Part shown: positions 6,577 through 11,274 of the stretch, piece after piece | Numbering within the stretch: the stretch's first letter is position 1 | Layout: every line of letters starts with the position of its first letter | Assembly: GCA_945906835.1 (NCBI GenBank) | Contig: CAMDRL010000031.1 | Location: 1-11,274 of the forward strand | DNA from: Rickettsia typhi | GTDB lineage: Bacteria > Pseudomonadota > Alphaproteobacteria > Rickettsiales > UBA1997 | Direction of reading: 5' to 3' | Length of the DNA: 11,274 nt | The notes under the pieces: generated by a model | What the model was told of the DNA's origin: nothing | Seen by the model: only the letters and a program-made list of their open reading frames with translations | The model's database searches: none | Made by a program: the position numbers and the translations under genes

Positions 6577-6700
6577 TAAATCAACCGCCTGACTGCTTTT
6601 AGAAGCCATCCACCTTCTTTTTCAAAGAGGGCTAAAACGCGGTAAAGCCATCTTTGAAAAAGAGGGTGGATGGCTGCGAAGCAGACAGGCGGGTGATTTA
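6577..6700. repeat. Very long imperfect hairpin (MITE-like or bidirectional terminator) between bolA and clpX
   Basis: Two nested stems: an outer one of 22 bases (6577-6598 with 6679-6700, two mismatches) and an inner one of 25 bases (6604-6628 with 6651-6675, one mismatch that would be G-U in RNA). They are separated by a small asymmetric bulge (6599-6603 and 6676-6678) and closed by a 22-base loop with GGCT/AGCC inside. G+C is clearly above that of the flanking genes. It sits between convergent genes, so it can end both transcripts. Its length and perfection exceed what a terminator needs and suggest a mobile palindromic repeat. Confidence 0.8.
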
Positions 6701-6706
6701 AATTAT

Positions 6707-8017
6707 TTAAGCCTTCTTCTCAGTTTTATGCTCAATAACCGTAACTGCAATTTTCTCTCTTTCTTTTTCCTCTTCCTTTGAAAGAAGAATCACTTCTGGC
6801 TGTTTGTCTTTGGTTACAACTTCTTTGAAAACTTTAACTTTTTTAACATTCTTTTTTGAAGGAGATTCAAACATTGTTTCAAGAAGAATATTCTCAACAA
6901 TAGCTCTTAAACCTCTGGCGCCAGTTTTTCTTTCAATAGCTTTTTTAGAAATTTCATCAATAGAATCTTCGTCAAAATCAAGTTCAATTTTATCCAAAGC
7001 GAATAATTTTTGATATTGTTTAATAATTGAATTTTTTGGTTCAGATAAAATTCTAACTAAGTCTTTTTCAGTTAATCCTTCAAGAGGTGCGATGATTGGA
7101 ATTCTACCAACAATTTCAGGAATTAAACCAAATTTGATTAAATCTTCTGGCTCAACATTATTGAAAATATCTTTTCTATCATGATCATCTTTTTCTCTAA
7201 CATCAGCTCCAAAGCCAATTGAAGAGCCTTTGCCACGAGAAGCGATAATTTTTTCAAGACCAGAAAATGCCCCAGCACAAATGAATAAAATATTGCGAGT
7301 ATCAACTTGCACATATTCTTGTTGAGAAGTTTTTCTTCCAGGTTGAGTTGGAACTGAAGCAACTGTACCTTCAATAATTTTTAACAAACCTTGTTGAACT
7401 CCTTCGCCTGAAATATCGCGACTTCTAGCACCTTCTTCTGATTTTCTAGCAATTTTATCAATTTCATCAATGTAAACAATGCCGCGTTGAGTTTTTTCAA
7501 TATCAAAATTAGCAGATTGCAACAGGCGAGCGATAATATTTTCAACATCATCACCAACATAGCCAGCTTCAGTTAAAGAAGTGGCGTCTGCAGTTGTGAA
7601 TGGTACATCTAAAATTCTCGCTAAAGTTTGAGCAAGTAAAGTTTTGCCGCAACCAGTTGGTCCAATCATTAAAATATTGGATTTGTTAAGTTCAATTCCA
7701 TCAGAGCTGCTGGTGCCAGAAAAATTAATTCTTTTGTAATGATTATAAACAGCAACTGCTAAAACTTTTTTAGCGTAATCTTGTCCAATAACATAATCAT
7801 CCAAAACCTTGATAATTTCTTTTGGGGTTGGTTTTGAATTGTCGCCTTTGTTAAGGGGAGATTTTTTGTTATCTTCACGAAGAATGTCAGAACAAAGCCC
7901 AATACACTCATTACAAATAAAAACGGTTGGTCCAGCAATTAATTTTTTAACTTCATTTTGACTTTTGCCACAAAAAGAGCAGCAAAGTTCTGATATTTCG
8001 TTATCTTTTTTTGTCAT
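6707..8017 (-). CDS. clpX: ATP-dependent Clp protease ATP-binding subunit ClpX
   Basis: 436 residues, standard length. ClpX is the hexameric AAA+ unfoldase that feeds tagged proteins into ClpP. The N-terminal zinc domain has Cys13, Cys16, Cys35 and Cys38 (CSFCGK ... CNEC). Walker A is GPTGCGKT (119-126), pore loop 1 is GYVG (152-155), Walker B is IVYIDE (180-185), the ClpP-docking loop SSIGFGA is at 265-271, GRIP carries the arginine finger near 305, and sensor 2 is GARGLR (366-371). The pore-entrance loop, normally Arg-Lys-His at 228-230, reads Arg-Lys-Thr here, followed by [10 protein letters not shown]; this is unusual. The C-terminus is Lys/Glu-rich. The gene starts three bases after clpP ends, so the two are co-transcribed and translationally close. 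Confidence 0.98.
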   Translation of the reverse strand: MTKKDNEISELCCSFCGKSQNEVKKLIAGPTVFICNECIGLCSDILREDNKKSPLNKGDNSKPTPKEIIKVLDDYVIGQDYAKKVLAVAVYNHYKRINFSGTSSSDGIELNKSNILMIGPTGCGKTLLAQTLARILDVPFTTADATSLTEAGYVGDDVENIIARLLQSANFDIEKTQRGIVYIDEIDKIARKSEEGARSRDISGEGVQQGLLKIIEGTVASVPTQPGRKTSQQEYVQVDTRNILFICAGAFSGLEKIIASRGKGSSIGFGADVREKDDHDRKDIFNNVEPEDLIKFGLIPEIVGRIPIIAPLEGLTEKDLVRILSEPKNSIIKQYQKLFALDKIELDFDEDSIDEISKKAIERKTGARGLRAIVENILLETMFESPSKKNVKKVKVFKEVVTKDKQPEVILLSKEEEKEREKIAVTVIEHKTEKKA

Positions 8018-8020
8018 GAT

Positions 8021-8656
8021 TTAAGATTTTTTTTCTAATACTTTTTCAATTCTTTTGTCGATTACTTCGTCAATTATTCCAAATTCTTTAGCTTTCTGTG
8101 GTGACATAAAATTATCGCGTTCCATTGATTTTTCAATGAGAGTAAGCTTTTTTCCAGTGTGCTTGGCGTAAATTTCATTTAATCTTCTTTTTAAACTCAA
8201 AGTTTCTTGAGCATGAATTTCAATGTCAGTTGCTTGACCTTGATAACCGCCAGAAGGTTGGTGAATCATTATTCTTGAATTTGGCAAAGAGAATCTTTTT
8301 CCAGCAGTTCCAGCGCATAAAAGAAGTGAGCCCATTGAAGCGGCTTGACCAATACAAAGAGTTGCAACATCAGGACGAATATATTGCATAGTGTCATACA
8401 TGGCAAGGCCAGAAGTAACAATTCCCCCTGGAGAATTTATATAAAAATAAATGTCTTTTTTTGGATCTTCAGATTCTAAGAAAAGCAGCTGAGCAACTAT
8501 TAAAGAAGAGACTTGATCGTTAACTTGTCCAGACAAGAAGATGATTCTTTCTTTTAAAAGGCGCGAATAAATATCAAAAGATCTTTCTCCTTTTGAGGTT
8601 TGCTCAATTACCATTGGAACCAAGTAATTAGCCTGATCAAGGATTTTATCTGACAT
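8021..8656 (-). CDS. clpP: ATP-dependent Clp protease proteolytic subunit ClpP
   Basis: 211 residues, family-typical. ClpP forms the two-ring, 14-subunit serine protease chamber that works with ClpX. The catalytic triad is visible: Ser107 in GQAASMGS, His132 in MIHQPSGG and Asp181 in [15 protein letters not shown] (72-78) forms the glycine-rich oxyanion region. The N-terminal [21 protein letters not shown] is the classical ClpP start, with only about ten residues that could act as a propeptide. It heads the clpP-clpX operon. The trigger factor gene often found before clpP is absent; grpE lies divergently upstream instead. A small palindrome, CAGTT-TTT-AACTG (8683-8695), lies in the upstream gap, but I could not define a convincing promoter on this strand. 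Confidence 0.98.
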   Translation of the reverse strand: MSDKILDQANYLVPMVIEQTSKGERSFDIYSRLLKERIIFLSGQVNDQVSSLIVAQLLFLESEDPKKDIYFYINSPGGIVTSGLAMYDTMQYIRPDVATLCIGQAASMGSLLLCAGTAGKRFSLPNSRIMIHQPSGGYQGQATDIEIHAQETLSLKRRLNEIYAKHTGKKLTLIEKSMERDNFMSPQKAKEFGIIDEVIDKRIEKVLEKKS

Positions 8657-8754
8657 GTTTTTTGATTTTAGTTTTTGATTTGCAGTTTTTAACTGTTGTG
8701 TAAAGAAAATATATTAAAATATTTTAAAGAAATAAAAGCAACGAAATTTCTCTA

Positions 8755-8809
8755 CTTGAATATTGTTCAGGTGATTCATATCTTGAAAGAAATTAATACC
8801 AAGTCATAT
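8755..8809 (+). promoter_or_regulatory. Two tandem sigma-32 (RpoH)-like heat-shock promoters for grpE
   Basis: The heat-shock consensus is CTTGAAA, 11-15 bases, CCCATNT. The first match is CTTGAAT (8755-8761), 13 bases, TTCATAT (8775-8781). The second is CTTGAAA (8782-8788), 14 bases, GTCATAT (8803-8809). They lie back to back, just before the ribosome site of grpE, a classical heat-shock gene. The predicted second start would be near 8816. The -10 parts match 5 of 7 positions each, so the call depends on the position before grpE and on the double occurrence. Confidence 0.6.
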
Positions 8810-8835
8810 TCAAAAACTTTAGGAGCTCAAAAAAA

Positions 8836-9417
8836 ATGCAAGAAAATGACAACCAAAACTTATCTGAAAATCAAGCTTCGCAAGAGCAATTTCAAAATCA
8901 AGAACAGGCAAATGTGCAAGAAAATCCGCTTGATCAGGCTGAGAAAAAAATTTCTGAATTAGAAAATAAAATTACTGATTTAAATGATAAATTATTAAGA
9001 ACTTTGGCAGAAATTGATAATGTCAGAAGAAGGTCTCGCGAAGATGTAGAAAAAGCTTCAAAATATGCGGTTTCTGGCTTTGCTAGTGATTTAGTTGTGG
9101 TGGTGGAAAATTTTTTTCTAGCAGCCGACAACGCACCCTTGCAAGAAATTGAAAAATGCGCAGCAACTAAAAACTTCTTCAATGCCATTGAAATGACCAA
9201 AAAAGAATTGGTTAAAGTTTTAGAAAAAAATCAAATCAAAAGAATTTATCCGCTTAATGAAAAATTTGATCATAATTTTCATGAGGCAATTGCTCACCTT
9301 GACAGAACAGAAGGCTCAAGCGCTGAAGAAGGTGATGTGATTCAAGTTGTACAAGCTGGATATTTGGTTTCTGATAGATTAATTCGTCCAGCTTTAGTTG
9401 GCGTGGCTAAGCAGTAA
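8836..9417 (+). CDS. grpE: Nucleotide exchange factor GrpE (DnaK co-chaperone)
   Basis: 193 residues, normal length. GrpE releases ADP from DnaK in the DnaK-DnaJ-GrpE folding cycle in the cytoplasm. The first 30 residues are Gln/Asn/Glu-rich and disordered. A coiled coil follows (about 34-75, EKKISELENKITDLNDKLLR) with AEIDNVRRRSREDVEKASKYA, the typical GrpE helix. The C-terminal beta domain shows the signature, with FDHNFHEAIAHL and the ending VQAGYLVSDRLIRPALVGVAK. A good Shine-Dalgarno sequence AGGAG (8821-8825) is ten bases before the ATG. Two sigma-32-like promoters lie just upstream, so heat-shock control is expected. It is divergent from clpP-clpX, making a protein quality-control locus. 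dnaK and dnaJ are not here. Confidence 0.97.
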   Translation: MQENDNQNLSENQASQEQFQNQEQANVQENPLDQAEKKISELENKITDLNDKLLRTLAEIDNVRRRSREDVEKASKYAVSGFASDLVVVVENFFLAADNAPLQEIEKCAATKNFFNAIEMTKKELVKVLEKNQIKRIYPLNEKFDHNFHEAIAHLDRTEGSSAEEGDVIQVVQAGYLVSDRLIRPALVGVAKQ

Positions 9418-9502
9418 TGGAAAAATTCCTTGCAAAAAAGCATTTCACTTATATCTTGTGCCACCCTTTCGTTTAATTTTTCCAAATTTTTCGTAAGATT
9501 TT

Positions 9503-9517
9503 GGGATTGTAGTTCAG
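9503..9517 (+). repeat. Short copy of the 5' end of the downstream tRNA
   Basis: GGGATTGTAGTTCAG matches the first 15 bases of the tRNA at 9662 (GGGATTGTAGCTCAG) with one C-to-T change. It lies 159 bases upstream in the same orientation and does not continue into a tRNA. It could be a remnant of a duplication or of recombination at the tRNA gene. Confidence 0.6.
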
Positions 9518-9524
9518 GTTTTTT

Positions 9525-9555
9525 CGTTAAGAAAATGTGCTTAACGCACATTTTT
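9525..9555 (+). terminator. Probable grpE terminator with an alternative, mutually exclusive hairpin
   Basis: Stem AAAATGTGC (9532-9540) and GCACATTTT (9546-9554) with a 5-base loop and a T run forms a terminator-like hairpin about 115 bases after grpE. An overlapping alternative pairs CGTTAAG (9525-9531) with CTTAACG (9540-9546). The two folds cannot form together. Confidence 0.55.
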
Positions 9556-9566
9556 AGAAAAAAAAC

Positions 9567-9646
9567 GGGTGAAGGAGCGAAAGCGACGCAAACCCAGTCT
9601 CCAAATCGTCTTCGAGCTTTGAAAAAGCGAGAAAAGCGATTAGGAG
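9567..9646 (+). other. G+C-richer structured intergenic block, possible small RNA or repeat
   Basis: Between the grpE terminator and the tRNA, base composition rises well above the neighbouring genes. GGGT (9567-9570) can pair with ACCC (9592-9595) around GCGAAAGCG. A second stem pairs CTCCAAATCG (9599-9608) with CGATTAGGAG (9637-9646), 9 of 10 bases, with GCTTT/AAAGC (9616-9620 and 9624-9628) inside. It matches no RNA family that I recognise. It may be an RNA, a palindromic repeat, or leader sequence of the tRNA transcript. Confidence 0.35.
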
Positions 9647-9661
9647 CCTAGAGATTCCCAC

Positions 9662-9738
9662 GGGATTGTAGCTCAGTTGGTTAGAGCAGGATGCTCATAA
9701 CGTCTTGGTCATAGGTTCGAGTCCTATCAATCCCACCA
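9662..9738 (+). tRNA. tRNA with anticodon CAT (elongator Met or lysidine-modified Ile2), CCA encoded
   Basis: 77 bases including an encoded CCA. The acceptor stem is GGGATTG with CAATCCC, the D stem GCTC/GAGC, the anticodon loop CTCATAA on a 5-pair stem with two G-U pairs, and the T arm ATAGG-TTCGAGT-CCTAT. Discriminator base is A. All invariant positions are present, including the TTCGA of the T loop. Anticodon CAT with no initiator features (the first acceptor pair is a normal G-C, and the three G-C pairs of the initiator anticodon stem are missing) leaves elongator Met or Ile2. The variable region TTGGTC resembles E. coli tRNA-Ile2, but that alone does not decide. Confidence 0.95.
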
Positions 9739-9774
9739 TCCGCCTGTTTTTTAAGCTACGGCGTGATTTTTATA

Positions 9775-9834
9775 GTTCATAGGTTAAGGCTTTCTACCTT
9801 TGAACTTGCCAAGACACTGTTACCTAACGGTGTC
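9775..9834 (+). promoter_or_regulatory. Two-hairpin leader upstream of rpmI, possible ribosomal protein control element
   Basis: First hairpin: GTTCATAGGT (9775-9784) with ACCTTTGAAC (9796-9805), one mismatch. Second: GACACTGTT (9813-9821) with AACGGTGTC (9826-9834), nine pairs including one G-U and a 4-base loop. They end 31 bases before the L35 start. In several bacteria this operon is repressed by L20 binding a structured leader. Whether this is such an element or part of tRNA transcript processing or termination is open. No run of T follows, so a terminator is less likely. Confidence 0.4.
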
Positions 9835-9865
9835 TAAATAATAACTTTAATTAAACCAAAACGAT

Positions 9866-10069
9866 ATGCCAAAAATGAAGACAAACAGCGGTGCCAAGAA
9901 GAGACTCAAGGTTACTGGGACAGGTAAAATTGTCCACAAACAAGCCGGAAAAAGGCATAATTTAGGTAAGAAGAGCAACAAAAGAATTAGGCAGCTTCGC
10001 AACCAAGCAGTTCTTTCTGAAGGTCATGCTCACAGCATTTTAAAGCATAAAATGCCGTATAATCGCTAA
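9866..10069 (+). CDS. rpmI: 50S ribosomal protein L35
   Basis: 67 residues, full length and very basic. It begins [20 protein letters not shown] and ends [12 protein letters not shown], the usual L35 start and end, with [17 protein letters not shown] in the middle. It is a small protein of the large ribosomal subunit. rplT follows 77 bases later, the standard L35-L20 pair. infC, often the first gene of this operon, is not upstream; a tRNA and a two-hairpin leader are there instead. No Shine-Dalgarno sequence is apparent before the ATG. Confidence 0.97.
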   Translation: MPKMKTNSGAKKRLKVTGTGKIVHKQAGKRHNLGKKSNKRIRQLRNQAVLSEGHAHSILKHKMPYNR

Positions 10070-10076
10070 TCTACCT

Positions 10077-10134
10077 GTTCTTCGCGCAGCAGAGCTAAAT
10101 TAAAAGTTCTTGTGCAGCAGAATCTAAATTAAAA
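10077..10134 (+). repeat. Imperfect 29-base tandem repeat between rpmI and rplT
   Basis: Two adjacent 29-base units (10077-10105 and 10106-10134) both begin GTTCTT, have CAGCAG in the middle and end CTAAATTAAAA. They differ by substitutions and two compensating one-base indels. They fill almost the whole gap before the L20 ribosome site. Confidence 0.75.
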
Positions 10135-10146
10135 ATAAGGAAAAAT

Positions 10147-10506
10147 ATGAGTCGTGTAAAAAGAGGTGTCACTAAAAAAGCTAGACACAAAAAGATTTTA
10201 AAGCTTGCCAAAGGTTACCGTGGTAGAGCAAAGAACTGTTTTCGTATTGCAATTGAGAAAGTTGAAAAAGCTCTTCGCTATGCATATCGTGATCGCAGAG
10301 CTAAAAAAAGAGATTTTAGAGCGCTTTGGATTCAAAGAATTAACGCTGCTGTTAGACCTCATGGATTAGTTTATTCTAAATTCATTAATGGTTTAAAGTT
10401 AGCTAATATTGATCTTGATCGTAAAGTTCTTTCTGATCTTGCAATTAGAGAGCCAGAAGCTTTTGCTAAGATTGTTGAAAAAGCTAAAAAAGCTTTAGCT
10501 GTATAA
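10147..10506 (+). CDS. rplT: 50S ribosomal protein L20
   Basis: 119 residues, full length. It begins [20 protein letters not shown], then [31 protein letters not shown], the basic L20 N-terminal helix that threads into 23S rRNA. The C-terminal domain [20 protein letters not shown] and [17 protein letters not shown] is complete. L20 is needed for early assembly of the large subunit, and in other bacteria it represses its own operon. A good Shine-Dalgarno sequence AAGGA (10137-10141) sits five bases before the ATG. A strong terminator follows. pheS, a frequent next gene, is absent. Confidence 0.98.
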   Translation: MSRVKRGVTKKARHKKILKLAKGYRGRAKNCFRIAIEKVEKALRYAYRDRRAKKRDFRALWIQRINAAVRPHGLVYSKFINGLKLANIDLDRKVLSDLAIREPEAFAKIVEKAKKALAV

Positions 10507-10515
10507 TTTAAGTAG

Positions 10516-10551
10516 CAGGATTATGTCGTTTTGACATATTCCTGTTTTCTT
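10516..10551 (+). terminator. Rho-independent terminator after rplT
   Basis: 12-base stem CAGGATTATGTC (10516-10527) with GACATATTCCTG (10533-10544), one T-T mismatch, loop GTTTT, followed directly by TTTTCTT. It begins ten bases after the rplT stop and closes the rpmI-rplT operon. Confidence 0.85.
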
Positions 10552-10596
10552 AGAAATTGAAGTAAAAGGCGAAATGCCTTTCAAATATTTCTCTTC

Positions 10597-11070
10597 ATGA
10601 AACTTTACAACGCCTTAATCAAAAAAAATAAAGAAGGAAAAATAGAAGATGTAATTCTTCTCAAGGAAGGTTTCTCTTGGCTGGCGTTTTTTTTCAGTAT
10701 TTTCTGGTTTTTATATCACAAAATGTGGAAAGAATCCTTTGCTTTATTGATTGTAAACGTTGTTTTTGTCGCTCTTGATACCAATGCTATTCTTTCTGGA
10801 TTCAACAAAATTTTAGTCGAGCTATTATTCACTTTTGTCATAGCTTTAAACGCTAATTATTGGTTAGTAGAAAATCTTAAAACAAGAGGCTATGAATTTG
10901 TTGGACTAACTTTTGGAGATGGTTGTGCTAATGCTAAAATGCGTTTCGTAAAAAATCTGACAGATGAATGCAAGAGCAATTCTCTTGAATTTGACAATTC
11001 TATTATTAATCCAAAGCTACATCGCAAATTAACCAAGCTGAAAAAGCAGGAACAATATTTCGTTGCATAA
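10597..11070 (+). CDS. DUF2628 family membrane protein
   Basis: 157 residues. The N-terminal third shows the DUF2628 pattern: ILLKEGFSWLAFFFSIFWFLYHKMW, where a Lys-Glu-Gly-Phe-Ser-Trp motif runs into the first membrane helix. Three hydrophobic segments follow one another (about residues 27-42, 48-66 and 72-93), then a soluble tail of about 60 residues with GYEFVGLTFGDGCANAKMRF. The function is unknown. In many alphaproteobacteria genes of this family are embedded in the histidine operon beside hisH and hisA, and here hisH starts 12 bases after the stop, which supports the call. A small hairpin AAAGGC/GCCTTT (10565-10581) lies before the start; no clear Shine-Dalgarno sequence. Confidence 0.85.
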   Translation: MKLYNALIKKNKEGKIEDVILLKEGFSWLAFFFSIFWFLYHKMWKESFALLIVNVVFVALDTNAILSGFNKILVELLFTFVIALNANYWLVENLKTRGYEFVGLTFGDGCANAKMRFVKNLTDECKSNSLEFDNSIINPKLHRKLTKLKKQEQYFVA

Positions 11071-11082
11071 AACTCAAAACAC

Positions 11083-11274
11083 ATGAAAACCATCATAATT
11101 GATTATGGCTCGGGCAATATAGAATCTGTGTTTAATGCACTTAGCGCTGTAAAAGAAAATCAAGAAATTGTCATATCTAAAAATCCTGCTGAAATTAAAT
11201 CGGGCAATCGCTTCATTTTGCCTGGAGTTGGCGCTTTTGGTGATTGTATGGATGGCTTAAAATCAGTTAATGGA
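11083..11274 (+). CDS. hisH: Imidazole glycerol phosphate synthase, glutaminase subunit HisH (5' part; runs off the window)
   Basis: 64 codons from the ATG to the window end without a stop. The protein begins MKTIIIDYGSGNIESVFNAL, the usual HisH opening, and contains ILPGVGAFGDCM, which holds the glutaminase oxyanion-strand motif PGVGAFG. The catalytic Cys-His-Glu residues would be further downstream and are not visible. HisH takes ammonia from glutamine and passes it to HisF in histidine synthesis. It follows the DUF2628 gene by 12 bases in the same direction. HisH paralogues also occur in surface-sugar gene sets, but the DUF2628 neighbour favours the histidine pathway. Confidence 0.93.
   Translation, partial: MKTIIIDYGSGNIESVFNALSAVKENQEIVISKNPAEIKSGNRFILPGVGAFGDCMDGLKSVNG

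Noticed and set aside
8696..8962. Open frame of 88 codons overlapping the grpE start in another frame
   Set aside because: It covers the heat-shock promoters and the grpE N-terminus, and its Lys/Ile-rich product reflects A+T bias.
9430..9651. Open frame of 73 codons (TTG start) between grpE and the tRNA
   Set aside because: No ribosome site, no recognisable domain, and it runs through the tRNA fragment, the hairpins and the structured block, so it is more likely chance.
9739..9760. Shared CCGCCTG after the tRNA and in the bolA-clpX hairpin, as copies of one repeat
   Set aside because: Only about seven bases agree and the flanks do not align, so it is too short to support a relation.

Overview
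The window is 11.3 kb of low-GC, gene-dense bacterial chromosome. Proteins with alphaproteobacterial character (hemE beside an origin-like region, a BolA protein, a DUF2628 membrane protein directly before hisH, ClpP-ClpX with GrpE) and the strong A+T bias suggest a deep-branching, Rickettsiales-like alphaproteobacterium. It is less reduced than Rickettsia itself, because it carries nadC and at least one histidine-pathway gene. The assignment rests on gene content and protein motifs read by eye, not on a phylogeny.

Left part (1-2489, + strand): the 3' part of an MSHA/type IV pilus-like secretin gene, then six bases later an ABC-2 type permease, then a membrane-anchored helical-repeat protein of unknown function. 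They look like one operon for an envelope or surface system. Next comes nadC, preceded by a large inverted repeat, then a REP-like hairpin, then a MurU-type sugar-1-phosphate nucleotidyltransferase. A compact YafQ-type toxin and ribbon-helix-helix antitoxin pair lies on the - strand.

Centre (4999-6706): hemE on the - strand, a 261-base A+T-rich gap, and bolA on the + strand. The gap has at least six close copies of a DnaA-box-like 9-mer (TTATTAACA/TTATCAACA), several 11-12 bases apart, beside A+T-rich stretches that could unwind. hemE flanks the chromosome origin in Caulobacter and Rickettsia, so this gap is my candidate oriC. A very long near-perfect hairpin separates the convergent bolA and clpX genes.

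Right part (6707-11274): clpP and clpX form a - strand operon. grpE is divergent from it and has two consecutive sigma-32-like promoter matches, so this is a protein quality-control island. Then follow a structured non-coding stretch with a short copy of the 5' end of the next tRNA, the tRNA itself (anticodon CAT), and rpmI and rplT (ribosomal proteins L35 and L20). The L35/L20 pair has hairpins upstream, a tandem repeat between the genes and a clear terminator after them. The window ends in DUF2628-hisH, probably the start of a histidine-biosynthesis cluster. No gap between confident genes is longer than 300 bases. No transposase, CRISPR array or rRNA was seen.
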